Source: Brevibacillus fluminis
GTDB taxonomy: Bacteria; Bacillota; Bacilli; Brevibacillales; Brevibacillaceae
NCBI RefSeq assembly: GCF_003710825.1
Contig: NZ_RHHQ01000007.1
Span: 186,001 to 250,000, forward strand
Direction: 5' to 3'
Length of the DNA stretch: 64,000 bases
Made by a program: the position numbers and the translations under genes
Part shown: one piece after another, positions 25,617-34,728 of the stretch
Layout: every line of letters starts with the position of its first letter
Position numbering within the stretch: the first letter of the stretch is position 1
Notes under the pieces: model-generated
What the model saw: only the letters and a program-made list of their open reading frames with translations
Databases searched by the model: none
What the model was told of the DNA's origin: nothing

Positions 25617-25646
25617 TTTACAGGTTATAATTATTTCCTGTATAAT
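25617..25646 (+). promoter_or_regulatory. Putative sigma-A promoter of the MBL hydrolase gene
   Basis: TTTACA and TATAAT are separated by 18 bp, about 60 bp before the GTG start. Confidence 0.6.
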
Positions 25647-25707
25647 CCAGTCATTACCACAACAATAGAGAACGAGACAAACACCACTTTGGAAAGGTTG
25701 ATGCAGC

Positions 25708-26445
25708 GTGAACATTCAAAAGCTTCCTTGGGCAGGCATTCGATTGGAGTCCGCAACCACGGCAGTTGTCATCGATCCACTGTACCATTTCCCTGGTCAT
25801 TTCGGGCAGCCTCATGAGCCGCTTTCTCCGCTGGATGCTTTCGGCTCGGTCGATGCGATCCTCATCACCCATCATCATTCCGATCACTTTGACCCGAAAG
25901 CAATTGCGCTTTTTTATGGCGACGACATTCCGGTCTACATGCCGGCTGAATCGCTCGAGCTGATACAGCCGGGAAAACTGAAAAACATCCGGGGTGTGAA
26001 CCGGGGGGAATCGATTCAACTGGGCGATATGACAGTGACTGCCACCTATTCCGTCGATGGGGTTGGCGATCCCCAAGTCGCCTGGATCGTGCAAAGCGGA
26101 CAGAAAAAAGCGATCCATTGCGGAGACACGCTTTGGCATGGCTATTGGTGGAGCATCGCCCGCAGCTTTGGCCCATTCGATGTGGCATGCTTGCCGGTGA
26201 ATGGCGCTGTCGTCGAATTGTCTGGCCTCACGCCGAGCGGCCAACCGATTAGTATGAATCCCGAACAAGCGATTGCCGCTGCAAACATTTTGGGTGTGAC
26301 ACAACTGATTCCTATTCATTACGGCTTGATCCATCATCCGCCGGTTTATCGGCAAACACCGGAATTGCTTGAACGTCTGCAGGCTGCTGCCGGAGAAGAG
26401 GTAAACGTGCGCTTTTTACATACCGGTGAAAGAATCAACATCTAA
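25708..26445 (+). CDS. MBL-fold metallo-hydrolase (UlaG-like)
   Basis: A 245-residue metallo-beta-lactamase-fold protein with the metal-binding motif THHHSDHFD (about residue 55), later ligands in AIHCGDTLWHG and LIPIHYGLIHH. This set fits the UlaG/lactonase-like branch, cytosolic hydrolases of diverse esters or lactones. The GTG start lies ten bases after GGAAAGG. It stands alone between a promoter and a terminator. Substrate unknown. Confidence 0.85.
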   Translation: MNIQKLPWAGIRLESATTAVVIDPLYHFPGHFGQPHEPLSPLDAFGSVDAILITHHHSDHFDPKAIALFYGDDIPVYMPAESLELIQPGKLKNIRGVNRGESIQLGDMTVTATYSVDGVGDPQVAWIVQSGQKKAIHCGDTLWHGYWWSIARSFGPFDVACLPVNGAVVELSGLTPSGQPISMNPEQAIAAANILGVTQLIPIHYGLIHHPPVYRQTPELLERLQAAAGEEVNVRFLHTGERINI

Positions 26446-26469
26446 AAGATTATCGTTTCTGCTGAGAAG

Positions 26470-26499
26470 GGGGAAGGCTATTGGGCCTTCCCCTGTTTT
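26470..26499 (+). terminator. Terminator after the MBL hydrolase gene
   Basis: GGGGAAGGC and GCCTTCCCC arms followed by TGTTTTA. Confidence 0.75.
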
Positions 26500-26517
26500 A
26501 TATTTGCGTACGTTTGT

Positions 26518-27837
26518 TTACGCGAGCGATGCGGTGTACCGGTTGACCGGCACGGACAGACCCAGATTGCCGCGCAGCGTATCATGCTCGTATGCGGTTC
26601 GATAAATGCCACGCTCCTGCAAAATCGGCACGACCAATTCAACGAAATCTTTCAGACCCGTCGGGACCACGTTGCGGATGTTGAAGCCATCGGCGGCGCC
26701 CGCCTCGAACCATTGCTGGATCAGATCGGCCACGTATTCAGGCGTGCCGATGAAGGAGCCCCGCGGTGTCGAAGCGCGGATAGCGACTTCGCGAAGCGTC
26801 AGATTTTGCTCACGGGCTTCTTGTTTGATTTTTTCCGTGGTACTGCGGAAGCTGTTGGTGCCCAAGTCGCCGATATCCGGGAATGGCGCATCCAGCTCAT
26901 ACCGCGAGAAATCATGATGCTCGAAATAGCGGCCCAAGTAATCGAGCGCGCTCTCGATCGTCACAAGCTCTGCGATTTCCTTGTATTTACGCTCTGCTTC
27001 CTCAAAAGTTCGCCCAACGATGGGCTGAATGCCCGGGAAGATCAACACGTCGTCTGGCAAACGTCCATAAGCGACTGCCCGCGCTTTTACTTCTTGATAA
27101 AATCGCTGTGCTTCCACAAGCGTTTCATGGGCGGTGTAAACCGCGTCGGCGGACTTGGCAGCCAGGTCTTTTCCAGAGTCGGATGAGCCTGCTTGAAAAA
27201 TGACAGGATGCCCTTGCTTGGAACGTGCGATATTCAGCGGACCTTGAACAGAGAAATAGGTGCCTCTATGGTGAAGGGCATGAAGTTTGGCAGGGGTAAA
27301 GAAGATGCCGCTCGCTTTGTCGCGCACAAAGGCATCGTCCTCCCACGAGTCCCACAGTCCTTTGACGACCTCGAGGAATTCCTCGGCGATCTGGTAGCGT
27401 TCCGCATGAGCGGGATGCTCCGCTTTGCTAAAGTTTTTCGCTGATCCTTCCAGCGGCGAGGTGACAACGTTCCAGCCGGCTCGCCCCCCGCTAAGCTGAT
27501 CGAGGGAGCCGAACTGCCGCGCCACGGTGAACGGATCGCTGTAAGTAGTGGAAAGCGTCGCGACGAGGCCGATTTTTTCCGTGACGGCAGCCAATGCGGA
27601 CAGGATCGTCAGCGGCTCAAAGCGATTCAAGAAGTGGGGGTTCGATTTCTCGTTAATATACAAGCCGTCCGCAATGAAGAGCAGATCGAACTTTCCCTGC
27701 TCTGCGATTCTCGCCTGCTCCTGGTAAAACGATAAGCTCACGCTCGCATCTGTCGGCATATCCGGGTGCCGCCAGTGGAACATGCTGTTGCCAACCCCGC
27801 TTAGATTGGCGCCAAGCTTCAATGTGCGGTTGGACAT
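26518..27837 (-). CDS. LLM-class flavin-dependent monooxygenase (NtaA/SnaA/DszA family)
   Basis: A 439-residue luciferase-like protein with the family's motifs: [54 protein letters not shown], and [20 protein letters not shown]. Enzymes of this family use reduced flavin supplied by a separate reductase to oxygenate sulfur compounds or aminocarboxylates (dibenzothiophene sulfone, nitrilotriacetate). ATG at 27837 follows GGAAAGGAAGTGAGCAT. It lies 40 bp downstream of a close paralogue. No flavin reductase gene is adjacent. Confidence 0.9.
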   Translation of the reverse strand: MSNRTLKLGANLSGVGNSMFHWRHPDMPTDASVSLSFYQEQARIAEQGKFDLLFIADGLYINEKSNPHFLNRFEPLTILSALAAVTEKIGLVATLSTTYSDPFTVARQFGSLDQLSGGRAGWNVVTSPLEGSAKNFSKAEHPAHAERYQIAEEFLEVVKGLWDSWEDDAFVRDKASGIFFTPAKLHALHHRGTYFSVQGPLNIARSKQGHPVIFQAGSSDSGKDLAAKSADAVYTAHETLVEAQRFYQEVKARAVAYGRLPDDVLIFPGIQPIVGRTFEEAERKYKEIAELVTIESALDYLGRYFEHHDFSRYELDAPFPDIGDLGTNSFRSTTEKIKQEAREQNLTLREVAIRASTPRGSFIGTPEYVADLIQQWFEAGAADGFNIRNVVPTGLKDFVELVVPILQERGIYRTAYEHDTLRGNLGLSVPVNRYTASLA

Positions 27838-27877
27838 ATGCTCACTTCCTTTCCGTATGATTGCATACTGCACTCTT

Positions 27878-29218
27878 TTATTGGGGGATCGTCTCGCTCT
27901 GTTTGGTATAACGATTTACTGGAAGAGGCAAACCGAGGTTGCCGCGCAGCGTATCGGCCTCGTATTCGGTACGGAACAGACCGCGCGCTTGCAAAATCGG
28001 GACAACGTGATCGACGAATTCGTTCAATCCTCTTGGAATGCTGGAGGCGACGATGAAACCGTCCGCGCCCTGCTCTTCAAACCACTCTTGGATCTTGTCA
28101 GCGACTTTTTCGGGTGTGCCCAAAAAATGAGGCCGGGGAGTCGCTTCCTGCAGGGCCACCTGACGCAGCGTCAGATTTTTTTCTTTCGCCACCCGTTTGA
28201 TCCGGTCGGTCGTGCTGCGGAAGCTGTTCTTACCGATATCGCCGAGCTCGGGGAAAGGAGCATCGAGTACATATTGAGAAAAGTCGTGATGGTCGAAAAA
28301 TCTGCCGAGGAACGCGAGCGCCTGCTCGACGGAAACCAACTCAGCCAGCTCCTGGTATTTTCGTTCCGCTTCTTCCTGTGTGCTTCCGATGATTGGATCG
28401 ATCCCGGGGAGGATGACCAGCTCCTCCGGATTTCGGCCGAGCGCGACAGCTCTCTTTTTCACGTCCTGATAAAATTGCTTGGCGTCCCCAAGCGTCGGGT
28501 GGCCGGTAAAGATGGCATCTGCCGTATAGGCGGCCAAATTTTTGCCGGCGTCAGATGAGCCTGCCTGGAAGACTACAGGGTGACCTTGCTTCGAGCGGCC
28601 GATGTTCAAAGGCCCTTGCACGGAGAAGAACTCGCCAATGTGGTTTAGGGTGTGGAGCTTTTTCGGATCGAAGAACACGCCCGATTCCTTATCCCGCACG
28701 AAAGCATCGTCCTCCCACGAATCCCACAGCCCTTTCGCCACCTCCAAATATTCGGTTGCGATGCGGTAACGCTTGGCATGGTCCGGGTGCTGCTCGAGCG
28801 TTTTGCTGAAGTTGAGGGCGGAGCCTTCGAGCGGGGATGTTACGACGTTCCAGCCGGCGCGCCCGCCCGAGATATGGTCCAAGGAAGCGAATTGCCGAGC
28901 GATCGTAAACGGTTCGCTGTATGAAGTGGAGACGGTCCCGACGAGGCCGATCTTCGAGGTGACGGCAGCCAATGCAGACAAGATGGTCAGCGGTTCGAAC
29001 CGATTCAGGAAATGGGGAATTGACTTTTCATTGATATACAAACCGTCCGCGATGAACACCAGATCAAATTTGCCTGTCTCCGCCTTTTGTGCCTGCTCCT
29101 GATAAAAGGACAAACTGACACTGGCGTCCGTTTGCGCCAAAGGATGCCGCCAGCCTGCGATATTGCCGCCGACTCCGTGTATGATCGCGCCGAATTTGAT
29201 TTGCCGTGGTTTTGCCAT
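27878..29218 (-). CDS. LLM-class flavin-dependent monooxygenase, upstream paralogue
   Basis: The 446-residue product parallels the 26518-27837 protein along its whole length and shares long blocks ([50 protein letters not shown]), pointing to tandem duplication. The ATG at 29218 follows GGGGAGGAATTCTTG; the longer reading has no ribosome binding site. It is first in the two-gene operon. Substrate unknown; organosulfur or chelator degradation is typical for the family. Confidence 0.9.
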   Translation of the reverse strand: MAKPRQIKFGAIIHGVGGNIAGWRHPLAQTDASVSLSFYQEQAQKAETGKFDLVFIADGLYINEKSIPHFLNRFEPLTILSALAAVTSKIGLVGTVSTSYSEPFTIARQFASLDHISGGRAGWNVVTSPLEGSALNFSKTLEQHPDHAKRYRIATEYLEVAKGLWDSWEDDAFVRDKESGVFFDPKKLHTLNHIGEFFSVQGPLNIGRSKQGHPVVFQAGSSDAGKNLAAYTADAIFTGHPTLGDAKQFYQDVKKRAVALGRNPEELVILPGIDPIIGSTQEEAERKYQELAELVSVEQALAFLGRFFDHHDFSQYVLDAPFPELGDIGKNSFRSTTDRIKRVAKEKNLTLRQVALQEATPRPHFLGTPEKVADKIQEWFEEQGADGFIVASSIPRGLNEFVDHVVPILQARGLFRTEYEADTLRGNLGLPLPVNRYTKQSETIPQ

Positions 29219-29473
29219 CAAGAATTCCTCCCCAGTATGGTTTTTTCCCCGAGGCGATAGCCTCATTGTCTTTTTAAACAATAATTAAACACACCTGTTT
29301 ACTTGGTTTTATCGACTTGCCAAAAGCTTATCACCCGCCCATTTGGATCGTCAACGGGCTGGGTAATAGAGTTCTTTTATCTGTCGATTCAAGAATTCTA
29401 TCGAATGACGTGCAGTCGTATGCGATCCCATAAATTGGAGATGATAAAACTACACTTGTAAGGAGGATATCCC

Positions 29474-30946
29474 GTGCACAATCAAACGTTCCTGGCTGGT
29501 GCCCATACCGACAACATTCACATGATCATGGAGCGCATCGGTCAAAATTTTGATGTCGTGTTGCGGGAGTTTCGGATTGGCGGGTCGGGTGCCCGCGCTG
29601 CCATCATTTATATCAGCGATCTGGCCGATGTCGAGAAAGTCCATGAAGATGTGTTGAAGCCACTGATGCTCGTGGGAAGTGGCTTGAGTGGCGGAACGGG
29701 GAGCGGTGTAGAGGTGGGAGCAGTTGTCACGGTGGGGGAAATCACTGAGGCGAATTCCCTAGAGGTTTGCCTCGACAATATCCTCAGAGGGGAGACTGTG
29801 CTGATCATCGATGGCAGAAGCGGGGCCTTTATTCTTGGGACGCGATATTGGGAATCAAGAAATATCGAGCAGCCGATTTCAGAAACGGTGGTGCGCGGGC
29901 CGCGTGATGGATTCATTGAAACGCTGTCAACGAATATTTCGCTCTTGCGCAGGCGAATCAACAATCCCGCATTCACGATGGTCAAGCTGCGGCTGGGCGA
30001 ACGTACCCAAAAAGAAGTGGTCGTCGCGTACATGGATGGCATCGCCAACCAGAAGCTCGTGCAGACCGTATTGGCAAGGGTGGGAAAAATCAATCTCGAT
30101 GATGTGCCGGAGTCTGGTTTTATCGAGCAATTCATCGAGGACAACCATTTCTCGCCATTTCCCCAGGTGATGAATACGGAGCGGCCCGACAAAGTTGTCG
30201 CCGCCTTGATGGAGGGGCGCGTGGCGATCTTATTGGACGGCACGCCGTTTGTGCTTTTGGCACCCGTGACGTTTTGGATGCTGCTACAGTCGCCCGAAGA
30301 TTATTATGAGCGGTGGATGATCGGGACGCTCCTGCGCATGCTGCGCTTTATCAGCACGGTCATGGCGCTGTTTCTCCCCTCTATCTATGTCGCGCTCACA
30401 TCGTACCATCAGGGATTGATTCCGACACGGCTGGCTATTTCGATCGCAAGTAGCCGCGAAGGGGTGCCGTTCCCGACATTGATTGAGGCGCTCATCATGG
30501 AGGCGACGATCGAGCTCTTGCGTGAAGCGGGGATCCGCCTGCCGAAAGTGGTCGGACAAGCGGTCGGCATCGTGGGCGGACTCGTAATCGGGCAATCTGC
30601 AGTGCAGGCCGGCATTGTGAGTCCGATTATGCTGATCGTTGTGGCGGTGACCGCGATTTGCTCCTTCACGCTGCCACATTACGGGGTGGCAATCTCAATC
30701 CGCATGCTGCGATTCGGAATGATGTTTGCCGCTTCTGTAATGGGGCTTTACGGAATCATGCTTGCGTTTCTCCTGCTTTGTGCGCACCTGTGCAAGCTGA
30801 AAAGCTTCGGAGTCAATTATACAGCCCCTTATGTTCACACCAACTGGCGAGATATGAAAGACAACATCATCAGGGCACCGCTGCAGCTGTTCAAACTACG
30901 ACCCAGGTTTCTTCGTCCCAAAGACGACCTGCGTAGCAAGTCGTGA
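29474..30946 (+). CDS. Spore germinant receptor subunit A (GerA family)
   Basis: A 490-residue protein with the GerA-family layout: a large soluble N-terminal domain (to about residue 240), then about five membrane segments with the conserved PSIYVALTSYHQGLIPT and REGVPFPTLIEALIMEATIE blocks. It sits in the inner spore membrane and, with subunits B and C, senses nutrient germinants. The GTG start follows AAGGAGGATATCCC. First gene of a complete A-B-C operon. The nutrient recognised cannot be told from sequence. Confidence 0.94.
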   Translation: MHNQTFLAGAHTDNIHMIMERIGQNFDVVLREFRIGGSGARAAIIYISDLADVEKVHEDVLKPLMLVGSGLSGGTGSGVEVGAVVTVGEITEANSLEVCLDNILRGETVLIIDGRSGAFILGTRYWESRNIEQPISETVVRGPRDGFIETLSTNISLLRRRINNPAFTMVKLRLGERTQKEVVVAYMDGIANQKLVQTVLARVGKINLDDVPESGFIEQFIEDNHFSPFPQVMNTERPDKVVAALMEGRVAILLDGTPFVLLAPVTFWMLLQSPEDYYERWMIGTLLRMLRFISTVMALFLPSIYVALTSYHQGLIPTRLAISIASSREGVPFPTLIEALIMEATIELLREAGIRLPKVVGQAVGIVGGLVIGQSAVQAGIVSPIMLIVVAVTAICSFTLPHYGVAISIRMLRFGMMFAASVMGLYGIMLAFLLLCAHLCKLKSFGVNYTAPYVHTNWRDMKDNIIRAPLQLFKLRPRFLRPKDDLRSKS

Positions 30947-30964
30947 TCTTGGAGGGCAGGCACC

Positions 30965-32065
30965 ATGAATGCTGTGACAAAGGAAAAAATAACGTCCTCC
31001 CAGGTAACGATCGCGGTTGCTTCGTTCATTATCTCGGACGGCTTTATCGTGACGGCGAAATCAGCTGCGGAGACGGTCGGGACGCCGGATGTCTGGCTGA
31101 GCCTTTTAGCAGGAGGCATACTCTGTCTTTTGCTCGCTTATTTACAGGCGAAATTGAGCCAGGCCTATCCGGAAAAAACGTACTTTGAATACAGCCAGCA
31201 CATCGCCGGAAAAGCCATCGGCTATGTATGCAGCTTTTTGTTCATCATCTATTTGATCATGATCACCGGACACGAGCTGCGTTCGCAGGCGGAATTCATC
31301 CGACATAATCTGCTGGATGAAACACCCATAGAGGTCACGATGGCCGCATTTTTGCTGATCGGTGTTTATTTAATACTTGGCGGCATCAACCCGTTGGTTC
31401 GCATGCAGGAGCTACTCTTTCCGTTTACCATCATCGTGATCCTGTTGGTGTTTGTTTTCGGCATGAAAGATTTCCATCTATATTATTTGCGGCCCGTATT
31501 AAGCGAAGGCATCGGCCCCGTCCTGCGAGGGATCAAAACGACACCATTTGCCTACCTTGGATTTGAGACGATTTTGATTTTAACAGCCTTTATGGCTGAA
31601 CCGCAAAAAGCAGTGCGGACCGTCGTGTCAGGCTTGACGATCTCGATCGTGCTCTACGTCCTCAATGGGGCGATTCTGGTAGGGGTACTGACGGAACGAG
31701 AAGTGATGACGCTGACCTGGCCGCTAATGGAATTCACCCGATCGATTGAATTTCCAGGAGGGTTCTTTGAAAATTTTGAGATTCTCTTTTTCATCATCTG
31801 GCTGATCCGCTTTTTCTCAACGTTTGCACTGGCCTATTATTTCGGTTGCCTAGGCATAAGCCAATTATTCAACCTGAGGATCGAGTATATTGTTCTCGCG
31901 ATGATCCCGCTCATTTTCTGGATCGGCATTTCCGGCAAAGACATCGATGCGGTTTTTGCATTCGCCGAAAACCTTGGCTATTACGGCATCATTGTCAGCG
32001 GGATTGTGCCCGTCCTTCTGTATGTCATTCATTTGCTGAAGGACCGTGTTGCCGATGAGACGTAA
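30965..32065 (+). CDS. Spore germinant receptor subunit B (GerAB/APC superfamily)
   Basis: A 366-residue protein with about ten membrane helices and the spore-germination permease features (SSQVTIAVASFIISDGFI, GGINPLVRMQELLFPF, TPFAYLGFETILIL). The B subunit is the likely germinant-binding transporter-like component. ATG follows TTGGAGGGCAGGCACC, 18 bp after the A gene. It overlaps the C-subunit gene by 11 bases. Confidence 0.93.
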   Translation: MNAVTKEKITSSQVTIAVASFIISDGFIVTAKSAAETVGTPDVWLSLLAGGILCLLLAYLQAKLSQAYPEKTYFEYSQHIAGKAIGYVCSFLFIIYLIMITGHELRSQAEFIRHNLLDETPIEVTMAAFLLIGVYLILGGINPLVRMQELLFPFTIIVILLVFVFGMKDFHLYYLRPVLSEGIGPVLRGIKTTPFAYLGFETILILTAFMAEPQKAVRTVVSGLTISIVLYVLNGAILVGVLTEREVMTLTWPLMEFTRSIEFPGGFFENFEILFFIIWLIRFFSTFALAYYFGCLGISQLFNLRIEYIVLAMIPLIFWIGISGKDIDAVFAFAENLGYYGIIVSGIVPVLLYVIHLLKDRVADET

Positions 32066-33215
32066 ACGATGGGGTTTGGCATTGTCTCTCACAGTAGGTC
32101 TTGCTTTCTTTTTGACCGGTTGCTGGGGCCAACGAGAAATCGAGAACATTGGTCTGGTCATTGGGCTTGCCCTGGATAAAGGCAACGGCCCTGGCAAAAT
32201 CCAGCTCACGCAGCAGATCGTCAACACGATCACCGGGCATAAGCAGCTAGAAACCACGGACTTTTACAACCTGACGACACAGGGGAAAACGCTGTTCGAG
32301 GCGATCCGGCATACGTCGAACTCGACGGATCGGGTGCCGTATTACATGCATTTGAAAATTGTCATCATCAGTGACCAGCTTGCCACCCATTACGATTTCA
32401 TGGAATTGACCAGCCTGCTCCAGCGGGACCATGAAATACGCCGTACGGTAAAGGTGCTTTTCGCCCAAGGCAGCGCAAAAGCGATATTGGAAAAGGTGTC
32501 CGAAAAAAAGGAAATCCCCGCGCTGAACATTTGGGGGGTCGCCAAAAACGATTTCAAGTCATCCCAAATGCCGCGCGTCGTCACCTTAAACGACCTCGAG
32601 GTGAACTTCACGAACAGCACCAGCCTGCTAGCCCAAACGATCACAACGGTTCCGTCGGATGTGCTGATTCGTGGTTCCGCGGTCGTGTCCGGAAAAAAGC
32701 GGAAAGTGGTTGGGTGGCTGAATGCCAATGAAACGACTGGGATCAACCTGATTCTCGGGACCGACATCGGGAGCAGGGGTGGTTACATTACCGTACCGGG
32801 CCAAGGGAAGATAAAGGAACTGGTGTACGAAATTCGTTCGGTCAAGACCAAAATCAAGCCGATTGTTGACGGAAGCAATATCATGTTCGCCATTGGGATT
32901 GAAACAGAGGGGAAGATCGTGGAATTTCGCGGAGACACCGATTTGTTTGACCAAAACGCAATCCATAACGCAGACAGTAAGCTGGAAGGGGAGATCAAGC
33001 GTCTCGTCATGGAGGCGCTTGTAAAAACGAAGGATGTTTACAAAACCGACGTGGCTATGTTTGGGCAGCAGCTCAAAATCACCCATTACGAGAGATGGAA
33101 AAAATACCGTGACAATTGGGACGAGCAATTCAGCAAATGCAATACCCAAGTCACCGTGAAGGCGTACATCCGCGAGTTTGGGGCAAGGGGGAGCAAGCTG
33201 CCCAAAAAGAAATGA
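32055..33215 (+). CDS. Spore germinant receptor subunit C (Ger(x)C lipoprotein)
   Basis: A 386-residue protein with a lipoprotein signal (LTGC; lipidated Cys about residue 23) followed by the Ger(x)C signature WGQREIENIGLVIGLALDKG. C-terminal half carries the GerC domain (YKTDVAMFGQQLKITHYERWKK). Lipid-anchored on the outer face of the inner spore membrane. The start is unclear: ATG 32055, TTG 32049 and GTG 32046 are all possible, and the ATG is preferred for spacing to GAAGGA. Confidence 0.92.
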   Translation: MRRKRWGLALSLTVGLAFFLTGCWGQREIENIGLVIGLALDKGNGPGKIQLTQQIVNTITGHKQLETTDFYNLTTQGKTLFEAIRHTSNSTDRVPYYMHLKIVIISDQLATHYDFMELTSLLQRDHEIRRTVKVLFAQGSAKAILEKVSEKKEIPALNIWGVAKNDFKSSQMPRVVTLNDLEVNFTNSTSLLAQTITTVPSDVLIRGSAVVSGKKRKVVGWLNANETTGINLILGTDIGSRGGYITVPGQGKIKELVYEIRSVKTKIKPIVDGSNIMFAIGIETEGKIVEFRGDTDLFDQNAIHNADSKLEGEIKRLVMEALVKTKDVYKTDVAMFGQQLKITHYERWKKYRDNWDEQFSKCNTQVTVKAYIREFGARGSKLPKKK

Positions 33216-33224
33216 GCCTGAAAA

Positions 33225-33251
33225 AAGGGAGAGGCGGTTCGCTTCTCCCTT
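33225..33251 (-). terminator. Terminator between gerC-like and lacI-type genes
   Basis: AAGGGAGAGGCG and CGCTTCTCCCTT flank GTT. On the minus strand the stem is followed by six T residues, so it terminates the leftward lacI-type gene; the plus strand lacks a T tract. Confidence 0.7.
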
Positions 33252-33263
33252 CACTGCTTCCTT

Positions 33264-34295
33264 CTATTCCAGACGACGCGTCGACTCCCGTTCGACCAAT
33301 TCGATCGACAGAGTGACATGAACCGGATCGCTGATTTTTTGCTCGATGGCATCGATAATCGTCTGTGCGGACACAACGCCTTTGTTGAAAACATCCTGCC
33401 GGATCGTCGTCAAGCCAGGACGAGAAATCATGTTGATCGCCAAATCATCGAAGCCGACGATCGAGTAATCGTGTGGAATTTCTTTACCGCGCTCCTGCAG
33501 CGCTTTGATGATCCCCATGGCCAAAATGTCCGAGGAGGCGAAGATGGCAGTCGACTTGTCGCCAAGCTCAAGAAGTTTCGTTCCCATCTCATAGCCGATC
33601 TCAAAAGAGCTTCCTTTCCCTTCAAAAAAGGTGATTGCGTCTGTGGAGAGTTTGGCTTCGGTGACAGCTTTTTTCAAACCGTTGGAGCGGTTCCAATCAA
33701 CCGGAAAATTGGCGAGATCATGACCGATGAAGCTGATCGCTCTGTGACCGCGCTCGATGAGATGCTTGCCAGCCAAATAACCGCCGAGTTCGTCATCGAT
33801 CCGGATGTTGTGGTACGATTTGCCGAATTCTTCGTAATTATCAATCAATACGATGGGAATATCTAATGATTTCAGCTCTTCATAGAGCGCTTCCGGAAAG
33901 AGGCCAAGAAAGATGAGCCCGTCTAGATTCCGTTTGGTGACCCAGCTCTTGCAGTCTTGTGGGTCGCGCACGCCGGAAATCAAGAGGTCGTATTTGTTTT
34001 TCCGTGCGATAGACTCCATGCCGCCGATCATTTCGGTATAGTAGTAGTTCTCGCGAAACATCGGTGCCAATGAGTTGTCGACAAAAGGCATCATCACGCC
34101 GAGCATATTTGATTTGCGCTTGGATAGGCTAATCGCAGTGAAATCCGGCTGGTAATCGAGCTGCTTGATCGCCTCAAACACTTTTTCCTTGGTTTCTTCC
34201 GAGACTTTGTTGATGCCGTTCACGACGTAGGAGACAGTTGCCGATGAAACGCCGGCAAGTTTGGCCACGTCGCGGATGGTGATTTTTTGTTTCAT
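33264..34295 (-). CDS. LacI-family transcriptional repressor of the adjacent catabolic regulon
   Basis: A 343-residue LacI/GalR regulator. The N-terminal DNA-binding domain is intact (TIRDVAKLAGVSSATVSYVV) with hinge helix, followed by a periplasmic-binding-protein-like effector domain that should bind a sugar-like inducer. It is divergent from the GMC oxidoreductase operon. Perfect palindromes GTTAACCGGTTAAC occur at that operon's and the ABC importer's promoters, and a one-base variant lies in its own leader, so control of both units plus autoregulation is inferred. Inducer unknown. Confidence 0.9.
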   Translation of the reverse strand: MKQKITIRDVAKLAGVSSATVSYVVNGINKVSEETKEKVFEAIKQLDYQPDFTAISLSKRKSNMLGVMMPFVDNSLAPMFRENYYYTEMIGGMESIARKNKYDLLISGVRDPQDCKSWVTKRNLDGLIFLGLFPEALYEELKSLDIPIVLIDNYEEFGKSYHNIRIDDELGGYLAGKHLIERGHRAISFIGHDLANFPVDWNRSNGLKKAVTEAKLSTDAITFFEGKGSSFEIGYEMGTKLLELGDKSTAIFASSDILAMGIIKALQERGKEIPHDYSIVGFDDLAINMISRPGLTTIRQDVFNKGVVSAQTIIDAIEQKISDPVHVTLSIELVERESTRRLE

Positions 34296-34305
34296 GGGCC
34301 CTCCG

Positions 34306-34320
34306 AATTAAACGGTTAAC
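34306..34320 (-). promoter_or_regulatory. Degenerate LacI-type operator in the repressor's own leader
   Basis: TTAAACGGTTAA at 34308-34319 differs by one base from the palindrome TTAACCGGTTAA found at the two target promoters. It lies just upstream of the lacI-type start codon, suggesting autoregulation. Confidence 0.55.
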
Positions 34321-34511
34321 TAAGTTTAGGAACAATTATAGCGTAAAAGTTTGCAGCAGTACAACAGGGCTTTGTTGAGGCGAGCAGGGACGAGCTTGAA
34401 CAGGTGGCATCAGGTTTGTGCTTTGTTCAGACTGAAAGCAGAAGCGTTCGGCGAATGAAAGGTGAATAAACTGACTAATTGGATTTTTTAAAACCGTAAA
34501 AATAAATAGTA

Positions 34512-34594
34512 TTTACAAGCGAATAGACAGGTGATATAGTTTGGATTAGTTAACCGGTTAACTTTCATAAAACATACGATATTAACCGGTTAAC
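34512..34594 (+). promoter_or_regulatory. Promoter with two operator palindromes upstream of the GMC operon
   Basis: TTTACA (34512-34517) and TATAGT (34535-34540) are 17 bp apart. GTTAACCGGTTAAC follows at 34549-34562 and TTAACCGGTTAA at 34582-34593, so both sit downstream of the -10 box with centres 32 bp apart (about three helical turns). This fits repression by a dimer or looped tetramer of the neighbouring LacI-type protein. A 135-bp leader then precedes the first gene. Confidence 0.8.
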
Positions 34595-34728
34595 AAAAAT
34601 CGCGTTAAGCAATCAAAATGCGGCTGTCAGTACCGTGCAGAGGCTTGTGAGTGACAAAGGAGCAAGCCCGCATGTTTTTGCGAAAAGTCCACACGTTGCT
34701 TGTCGCCTAGTGAAGAGGAGGTGCAGCA

